Assembly: GCF_003217495.1 (NCBI RefSeq)
Contig: NZ_QJSW01000003.1
Location: forward strand, 1 to 64,000
Direction of reading: 5' to 3'
Origin: Paenibacillus barcinonensis
GTDB taxonomy: Bacteria > Bacillota > Bacilli > Paenibacillales > Paenibacillaceae
DNA: 64,000 nucleotides
Shown: positions 58,580 through 64,000 of the stretch, piece after piece
How positions within the stretch are numbered: the stretch's first letter is position 1
Layout of the letters: each line of letters opens with the position of its first letter
The notes under the pieces: model-generated
Told to the model about the DNA's origin: nothing
Database searches by the model: none
Seen by the model: the letters and a program-made list of their open reading frames with translations, nothing else
Position numbers and translations under genes: made by a program

Positions 58580-59935
58580 ATGGAACGTTATGATCTCATC
58601 ATACGCGGCGGCAGTGTGGTACTGCCGGAAGGTGTGACAAAGGTAGATATTGGGGTGAGGGATGGCAAAATTGCGGCGATAGCTACCGTACTGGAGGGTG
58701 AAACCGAACAGGAATGGGATGCTACAGAGCATCATGTGCTTCCGGGCATGATTGATGTACACGTGCATTTCAGCGAACCCGGACGCGAACATTGGGAAGG
58801 CTTCACAACCGGATCGGCAATGATGGCCGCTGGCGGATGTACCACCTTTTTTGATATGCCGCTCAACGGAATTCCCTCTACGGTCACAGAGGAAGCCTTA
58901 CTGGACAAAGCACGCATTGGCAATGAAAAATCATTCGTCGATTTCGGTCTTTGGGGCGGACTCGTGCCCGGTAACGAAGACGATCTTCAGCCACTCGCAG
59001 CATCCGGCGTTATCGGATTCAAGGCTTTCCTGTCGACCACAGGCAACAAGGAGTTCGAAGCGGTAGATGATATGACATTGCTGACGGGCATGAAAAGGAT
59101 TGCGGCACTTGGCAAAATCCTGGCCCTACATTCAGAAAGCGCGGCGATCACGAACTGGCTGAAAGCTGAAAAAGAAGCGGCTGGACTCGTCAGCGCCGAC
59201 GACTATCTGGAGACACGGCCCATCCTCGCAGAGGTTGAAGCCGTTGAGCGTGCACTCTACTATTCCGAAATTACAGGCTGTGCCCTGCATTTTGTACACA
59301 TCAGCTCCGCAGCAGCGGTGGCAAGGATCGAAGCTGCCAAGGCACGCGGCATGAACGTGACGGTTGAAACTTGCTCGCATTACCTGCTGTTCAACCATGA
59401 CAGTCTGCGCGAAAAAGGCACCATCGCCAAATGTGCACCCCCATTGCGGGAAGCAGATGAACAGCAAGGGCTGATCTCACTCCTGCTCGAAGGCCAATTC
59501 GATATGCTGTCTTCAGACCATTCCCCTTGCCCGTATGAGATGAAAGATCCCAAAGATTATAATCTTTTTCAAGCATGGGGCGGCATAAGCGGCGGACAGT
59601 TCACATTGCTCTCCGCTCTCGAACTCGCACTCACATACAACGTTCCACTCGAAAAGGTTGCTGCCTGGACAGCTTCGAATCCGGCAGAACGCTTTGGTCT
59701 TGCAGACCGTAAAGGCAAGATTGCTATTGGCATGGATGCAGACCTTGCCATCGTACAACTGCATCAGCCCTTTACCGTGACGGAAGAGAACTATTATGCC
59801 AAGCATAAGCAGAGCCTCTATATGGGTCATACCTTCCCATCTAGCGTGGCAGGCACGATTGTCCGCGGACATGTCGTTGTTCAGGAGGGGAACGTACTCA
59901 CTGCTGCTCCTGAAGGAAGCTGGCAGAAGCCGTAA
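58580..59935 (+). CDS. allB: Allantoinase
   Basis: 451 residues from the ATG at 58580 (AAGGAGAGAGG before it); the frame extends 7 codons upstream. Cyclic amidohydrolase: metal histidines H61 and H63 in DVHVHF, carboxylated lysine K148 in GFKAFLS, further histidines in ALHSES and HFVHISS, and the catalytic aspartate in SSDHSPCP. It opens allantoin to allantoate, the substrate of AllC. Dihydroorotase and hydantoinase are relatives; FSEPGREHWEGFTTGS and the neighbours favour allantoinase. Last gene of the cluster, with a two-way terminator after it. Confidence 0.94.
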   Translation: MERYDLIIRGGSVVLPEGVTKVDIGVRDGKIAAIATVLEGETEQEWDATEHHVLPGMIDVHVHFSEPGREHWEGFTTGSAMMAAGGCTTFFDMPLNGIPSTVTEEALLDKARIGNEKSFVDFGLWGGLVPGNEDDLQPLAASGVIGFKAFLSTTGNKEFEAVDDMTLLTGMKRIAALGKILALHSESAAITNWLKAEKEAAGLVSADDYLETRPILAEVEAVERALYYSEITGCALHFVHISSAAAVARIEAAKARGMNVTVETCSHYLLFNHDSLREKGTIAKCAPPLREADEQQGLISLLLEGQFDMLSSDHSPCPYEMKDPKDYNLFQAWGGISGGQFTLLSALELALTYNVPLEKVAAWTASNPAERFGLADRKGKIAIGMDADLAIVQLHQPFTVTEENYYAKHKQSLYMGHTFPSSVAGTIVRGHVVVQEGNVLTAAPEGSWQKP

Positions 59936-59955
59936 GATTGCATGCAGCATACCAA

Positions 59956-60000
59956 AAGAAGCATGTCCGAGAATACCTCTCTCGAACATGCTTCTTGTTT
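59956..60000. terminator. Two-way terminator between allB and argH
   Basis: AAGAAGCATGT..CGAGA pairs with TCTCG..ACATGCTTCTT. The plus strand continues GTTTTATCTTTT and the minus strand TTTTGG. It lies between convergent genes. Confidence 0.88.
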
Positions 60001-60018
60001 TATCTTTTATTTTCAACT

Positions 60019-61422
60019 TTAGCCGCGGTTTTCAATCCACTGCTCCGTTGCTCCAAGCACCTTTTCACTCCGTGCAATAGCCTCTGCCACCTGACCTGAA
60101 GCCGTGCCACCGTAAACATTACGTGCATTGACTACAGCTTCCGGTTGCAGCACAGCATAGATGCGATCATCAAACAGCGGTGAGAACTGCTTGAATTCAT
60201 CGATCGTCAGATCGAGCAAATATTTGCCGTTCTGGATGCAATACAATACCGTTTTTCCAATAACCTCATGTGCCTGACGGAAAGGTAGACCTTCGCCTAC
60301 GAGGAAGTCCGCGATATCCGTTGCGTTGGAGAAGTCCTGATTCACCGCTTGACGCATGCGGTCCTTGTTCACTTTCATCGTAGCGATCATTGGAGCGAAC
60401 AGTTGCAATGCGCCTTCCAACGTTGCTACCGTATCAAACATGCCTTCTTTATCTTCCTGCATATCTTTGTTGTAAGCCAGCGGAAGAGATTTCAGCACGG
60501 TCAGCAATCCAATCAGATTGCCGTATACCCGTCCTGTTTTACCACGAACAAGCTCAGGCACATCCGGATTTTTCTTCTGCGGCATAATGCTGCTGCCTGT
60601 GCAGAACGCATCATCAAGTTCAACAAAACCAAACTCTGTACTGCTCCACAGCACCAGCTCTTCACTCAAACGGGATAAGTGAGTCATGATCAGCGAAGCG
60701 GCTGCCAGAAACTCCACGATGAAGTCACGGTCACTTACCGCATCCAGACTGTTCTCGTACACACCGTCAAAGCCAAGCTGCTCTGCCACAAAGTGACGAT
60801 CAATCGGGAACGTTGTACCCGCAAGCGCACCTGCACCCAGCGGCAGCACGTTAATGCGTTTGTAGCTGTCCATCAGACGCTCAGCGTCACGTTGGAACAT
60901 GGATACATAGGCCATCAAGTGATGTGCAAACAAAATCGGCTGTGCCCGTTGCAAATGGGTATATCCAGGCACAATCGTATCCAGATTGTCCTTGGCTTGT
61001 CCGATCAGCGCTTCCTGCAATGCATGCAGCATACCAACAAAACCAACGACACGCTCACGCAGATATAAGTGCATATCCGTTGCGACCTGATCGTTCCGGC
61101 TACGACCCGTATGCAGTTTCCCGCCGACAGGACCAATCGTTTCAATCAGGTTTTTCTCGATGTTCATGTGAATATCTTCATCCGATACCGAAAACTCGAC
61201 TTCACCTGCACGGATTTTATGCAAAACAGTGATCAGGCCCTCCTTGATCGTTTCCACATCTTCCGCTGGCAAAATACCGCATTTACCCAGCATGGTCACA
61301 TGGGCAAGACTGCCCTGAATGTCTTCCTCTGCCAACGCTTTGTCAAAGTTAATTGATGCCGTGTATTCCTCGACCAGATGATTGGTTTGCTTTGTGAAAC
61401 GTCCTCCCCACAGCTTGCTCAC
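60019..61422 (-). CDS. argH: Argininosuccinate lyase
   Basis: 467 residues. Splits argininosuccinate to arginine and fumarate, the last arginine step. Family signature [12 protein letters not shown] (about 278-289) carries the catalytic serine loop; THLQRAQPI and [17 protein letters not shown] are other conserved blocks. The start is GTG at 61422, 8 bases after AAGGGGA. It follows argG with 106 bases between; the order on this strand is argF, argG, argH. No candidate regulator box was seen just before this gene. Confidence 0.97.
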   Translation of the reverse strand: MSKLWGGRFTKQTNHLVEEYTASINFDKALAEEDIQGSLAHVTMLGKCGILPAEDVETIKEGLITVLHKIRAGEVEFSVSDEDIHMNIEKNLIETIGPVGGKLHTGRSRNDQVATDMHLYLRERVVGFVGMLHALQEALIGQAKDNLDTIVPGYTHLQRAQPILFAHHLMAYVSMFQRDAERLMDSYKRINVLPLGAGALAGTTFPIDRHFVAEQLGFDGVYENSLDAVSDRDFIVEFLAAASLIMTHLSRLSEELVLWSSTEFGFVELDDAFCTGSSIMPQKKNPDVPELVRGKTGRVYGNLIGLLTVLKSLPLAYNKDMQEDKEGMFDTVATLEGALQLFAPMIATMKVNKDRMRQAVNQDFSNATDIADFLVGEGLPFRQAHEVIGKTVLYCIQNGKYLLDLTIDEFKQFSPLFDDRIYAVLQPEAVVNARNVYGGTASGQVAEAIARSEKVLGATEQWIENRG

Positions 61423-61528
61423 AGTGAGTATCCCCTTTCGTTCATGGACAAAGCCGCCCCTGCCCGAATGTGCAAGAACGGCCCGCCTTGTCAGTAATTA
61501 TGATATAGCGTGACACACACGCCGTTAA

Positions 61529-62764
61529 TTATTTTTTATTTTGCTCCACACCGGAATGTACTTTCAAGCGAAGTGCGTTCAGACGGATAAAGCCTGTTGC
61601 ATCACCTTGATCATACGCCTCCGATGGATCAGCCTCCATAGTTGCAATGTCCGGGTTGTACAGGCTGACAGGACTTTTCACACCTGCGCCGATCACATTG
61701 CCTTTGTACAGCTTCACACGAACCGTACCCGTTACGTTTTTCTGACTTTCGGTTACCAAGGCTTGCAGCGCCAGACGTTCCGGTGCGAACCAGAAGCCGT
61801 TATATACGAGTGTGCTGTAACGTGTGATCAAGCTGTCGCGCAGATTCATCACTTCACGATCCATCGTGATGGATTCCATTTTGCGATGTGCTGTGAACAG
61901 GATCGTTCCACCTGGTGTTTCGTATACGCCGCGGCTCTTCATGCCGACAAAACGGTTCTCCACCATATCTACACGACCGATGCCGTGTTTGCCACCCAGT
62001 TCATTCAGCTGCTCCATCACTTGCAGCGGGCTCAAACGTTCACCGTTCAGAGCAACACAGTTGCCTTGTTCAAACTCCAGCTCGAGATATTCAGGTTGAT
62101 CCGGTGCATCCTCAGGTGCACTACTCAGCAGGAACATGTCTTTGTTCTCATCCGCGCTCGGATCGAACCAAGGATCTTCCAGCACACCGCTCTCATAGCT
62201 GATATGCAGCAGGTTGCGGTCTGTAGAGTAAGGCTTCGCCGCAGACGCGGTAACCGGGATGCCAAGCTTTTCAGCATAAGCAATCATCTCGGCACGTCCA
62301 GGGAACTGATTGCGGAACTCTTCCAGACGCCAAGGCGCAATCACTTGAATGTCTGGTGTAAGCGCAGCTGCGTTCAATTCAAAACGAACCTGGTCATTCC
62401 CTTTCCCCGTAGCACCGTGAGCAATAGCTGTTGCGCCTTCTGCACGAGCGATATCCACCATACGTTTAGCAATCAGCGGACGCGCGATACTTGTACCGAG
62501 CAGGTATTGGCCTTCGTAGAGGGCACCTGCCTGGAACATCGGGTAGATGAAATCCTTTGCGAATTCGTCGCGCAGATCGTCGATATATACTTTGGAAGCG
62601 CCCGTAGCGAGTGCTTTTTCCTCCAGGCCATCCAGTTCATCCTTCTGACCGATATCCGCTGTAAAAGCGATGATCTCTGCATCGTAGGTTTCTTTCAGCC
62701 ATTTCAAAATTACGGATGTGTCCAGCCCGCCGGAGTAGGCGAGTACAATTTTTTCCTTAGCCAT
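61529..62764 (-). CDS. argG: Argininosuccinate synthase
   Basis: 411 residues. Joins citrulline and aspartate with ATP. The P-loop-like [15 protein letters not shown] (9-23) is the PP-motif of the family; [28 protein letters not shown] and [12 protein letters not shown] are conserved. ATG at 62764 after GGGGAGG. It lies 111 bases after argF, in the same direction. A possible arginine-repressor box lies 46 bases upstream of the start. Confidence 0.98.
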   Translation of the reverse strand: MAKEKIVLAYSGGLDTSVILKWLKETYDAEIIAFTADIGQKDELDGLEEKALATGASKVYIDDLRDEFAKDFIYPMFQAGALYEGQYLLGTSIARPLIAKRMVDIARAEGATAIAHGATGKGNDQVRFELNAAALTPDIQVIAPWRLEEFRNQFPGRAEMIAYAEKLGIPVTASAAKPYSTDRNLLHISYESGVLEDPWFDPSADENKDMFLLSSAPEDAPDQPEYLELEFEQGNCVALNGERLSPLQVMEQLNELGGKHGIGRVDMVENRFVGMKSRGVYETPGGTILFTAHRKMESITMDREVMNLRDSLITRYSTLVYNGFWFAPERLALQALVTESQKNVTGTVRVKLYKGNVIGAGVKSPVSLYNPDIATMEADPSEAYDQGDATGFIRLNALRLKVHSGVEQNKK

Positions 62765-62810
62765 GTGATATGGTCCTCCCCAAGATCAATTACGATAATT
62801 CAAACCATTT

Positions 62811-62828
62811 TATTAATTTTTATCTATC
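62811..62828 (-). promoter_or_regulatory. Possible ArgR/AhrC box upstream of argG
   Basis: GATAGATAAAAATTAATA on the minus strand shares 12 of 18 positions with the Bacillus ARG box CATGAATAAAAATTCAAG, including the core ATAAAAATT. AT-rich sequence makes chance matches easy. Immediately beside it CGCCAA/TTGGCG (62830-62843) forms a short hairpin after argF. Confidence 0.3.
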
Positions 62829-62875
62829 ATCGCCAAATTGGCGTGTAAAATCAACCCAATTATCGCAAACTGCGA

Positions 62876-63841
62876 TTATTCGCTCATCAATGCAGCCATC
62901 AGTGCCTTCTGTGCATGCAGGCGGTTCTCGGCTTGATCAAAGATCAAGGAGTTCGGGCCATCAATCACACCTGCGCTCACTTCTTCGCCGCGGTGTGCCG
63001 GCAGGCAGTGCAGGAACATGTAGTCCGGCTTGGCACCCTTCATCAATTCCTCATCAACCTGATAAGCAGCAAATGCCTGCTCCCGAATCTTCTGCTCTTC
63101 TTCAAAGCCCATGCTCGCCCATACATCGGTATATACGATATCGGCATCCTTCACGGCATCCTGCGCACTGTATGTGACAAGCACTTCCGATCCGCTCTCC
63201 TGTGCGATTGCACGCGCCTGCTCAACCACAGCGCTATCGGGCTCATACCCTTTCGGTGTAGCTACTGCAACATGCATGCCCATTTTCGCTGCACCCAGCA
63301 TCAAGGAGTGTGCCATGTTGTTGCCATCACCGACGTAGGCCATTTTCAGACCCTCCAGCTTGCCTTTATGCTCCAGCACCGTTTGGAAATCTGCCAGCAC
63401 TTGGCATGGATGCGCCGCATCACTCAAGCCGTTAATGACAGGAACATCTGCGTGCTCCGCCAGCTCAATCACATTATGATGTCCAAATGTACGGATCATA
63501 ATGCCGTCAAGGTAACGGGACAGCACTTTCGCTGTATCATGTGTCGTTTCACCACGTCCCAGCTGAATGTCGTTTTTGCTCAAGAACAGTGCGTGTCCGC
63601 CCAACTGGAACATCCCAACTTCAAAGGACACACGGGTACGTGTAGATGATTTTTCAAAAATAAGTCCAATCGTTTTGCCTTTCAGCGGTTGAAACGGAAC
63701 GCCGCTTTTTTGCTTGCCCTTGATCTCAATGGCAAGATCAAGCAGGTAACGAATTTCCTCAGCCGTATAGTCCGTGAATTCAATGAAATCCCGGCCTCTC
63801 AAGTCAATCTTCTGAACCTTTTCCGTTTGCTGTACTGCCAT
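62876..63841 (-). CDS. argF: Ornithine carbamoyltransferase
   Basis: 321 residues. Makes citrulline from ornithine and carbamoyl phosphate. STRTRVSFEVGM carries the carbamoyl-phosphate site, FGHHNVIELAE and NGLSDAAHPCQVLADFQT the conserved HPCQ loop, DVWASMGFEEE and FLHCLPAHRGEEV the ornithine-binding cysteine and DxxxSMG loop. All catalytic motifs are intact, and the anabolic reading fits the neighbours argG and argH. ATG at 63841 after GAGGAGGAA. The region from 63842 to the window edge shows no gene. Confidence 0.98.
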   Translation of the reverse strand: MAVQQTEKVQKIDLRGRDFIEFTDYTAEEIRYLLDLAIEIKGKQKSGVPFQPLKGKTIGLIFEKSSTRTRVSFEVGMFQLGGHALFLSKNDIQLGRGETTHDTAKVLSRYLDGIMIRTFGHHNVIELAEHADVPVINGLSDAAHPCQVLADFQTVLEHKGKLEGLKMAYVGDGNNMAHSLMLGAAKMGMHVAVATPKGYEPDSAVVEQARAIAQESGSEVLVTYSAQDAVKDADIVYTDVWASMGFEEEQKIREQAFAAYQVDEELMKGAKPDYMFLHCLPAHRGEEVSAGVIDGPNSLIFDQAENRLHAQKALMAALMSE

Positions 63842-63971
63842 CTCTTGTATTCCTCCTCATTTCCGGTTCCCTGCACCCGCACGGGCAGAAGTTTCGTTTC
63901 CATTCTTACCACCATGACTTCCGCTGCCTGATCGCCACGCGGCTACAGGGATTCTTTCACTTTAATCTGCG

Positions 63972-63993
63972 CCGGGGGCCATAATGGCCCCGG
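63972..63993. repeat. GC-rich inverted repeat at the right edge
   Basis: CCGGGGGCC ATAAT GGCCCCGG; the central GGCCATAATGGCC is nearly perfect. On the minus strand it precedes argF by about 130 bases and has no T-run, so it looks more like the end of an upstream gene region or an operator than a finished terminator. The window stops seven bases later. Confidence 0.4.
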
Positions 63994-64000
63994 TTCAGTC

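Noticed and set aside
59939-61037. 17-base sequence TGCATGCAGCATACCAA found at 59939 and again at 61021
   Set aside because: One copy is inside argH coding sequence; a 17-base match in 64 kb is not rare enough by chance to claim a repeat.
61541-62848. 435-codon plus-strand open frame opposite argG
   Set aside because: argG is unmistakable on the minus strand; this frame is cysteine- and histidine-rich without family motifs.
63842-64000. Possible T-box or arginine attenuator ahead of argF
   Set aside because: No T-box sequence, no specifier stem, and the GC-rich inverted repeat lacks a T-run; the window ends too soon.

Overview
The window looks like a chromosomal segment of a Paenibacillus-type member of the Bacillales. 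The left edge is the 5' part of a 16S rRNA gene (minus strand) with a Paenibacillus-like first variable region. The neighbourhoods pcrB-pcrA-ligA, uvrB-uvrA, ftsE-ftsX-ctpB-minJ and a puc-type purine cluster are typical of the order. Shine-Dalgarno sites are strong, and starts are often not ATG: TTG for pcrB, uvrA, the EnvC-like gene and allC; GTG for the SNF2 helicase and argH; probably ATA for galU. I see no phage, insertion sequence, CRISPR array or tRNA gene.

Layout. 1-745: rRNA leader with two tandem promoters. 746-2161: one polypeptide fusing a b561-like membrane module to an MsrP-type molybdenum domain. 2335-8163: DNA ligase, PcrA helicase and PcrB, with a repeat-filled gap between pcrA and pcrB. 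8379-13134: a GDPD/PLC-like lipoprotein-type enzyme, the dTDP-rhamnose genes rfbC-rfbB-rfbD and galU. 13160-23236: SNF2/SWIM helicase, U32-family protein, a stalk-domain secreted protein and an HtrA-like protease with a stalk-like N-terminus, and a small membrane protein. 23529-30380: uvrB-uvrA diverging from motA-motB. 30541-36055: an ABC-2 exporter diverging from a NarL-type two-component system, with two perfect inverted repeats between them. 36113-43937: the envelope and division group minJ, ctpB, EnvC-like M23 protein, ftsX, ftsE, diverging from a VanW protein across a perfect match to the WalR consensus. 44308-48429: MFS exporter, bactofilin-like protein with a YhbD-type regulator, and an esterase.

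48590-59935 is the main metabolic cluster. A PucR regulator diverges from allC, pucG, an NCS2 permease, an amidase, an FAH-family enzyme, an NCS1 (allantoin-type) permease and allantoinase. Together these would import allantoin or other purine products and convert allantoin to allantoate, ureidoglycine, and then oxalurate plus glycine. The translationally coupled permease-amidase-FAH trio is not part of the textbook pathway. It could process oxalurate or ureidoglycolate, and it is the best candidate here for undescribed biochemistry. 60019-63841 holds argF-argG-argH for arginine synthesis.

The other notable signals are a dispersed intergenic repeat family (three sites, with a 22-base identity between two sites 46 kb apart), the candidate AUA start of galU, and several palindromic control sites. 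All functional calls rest on reading the translated sequence and on family knowledge; no database search was run.
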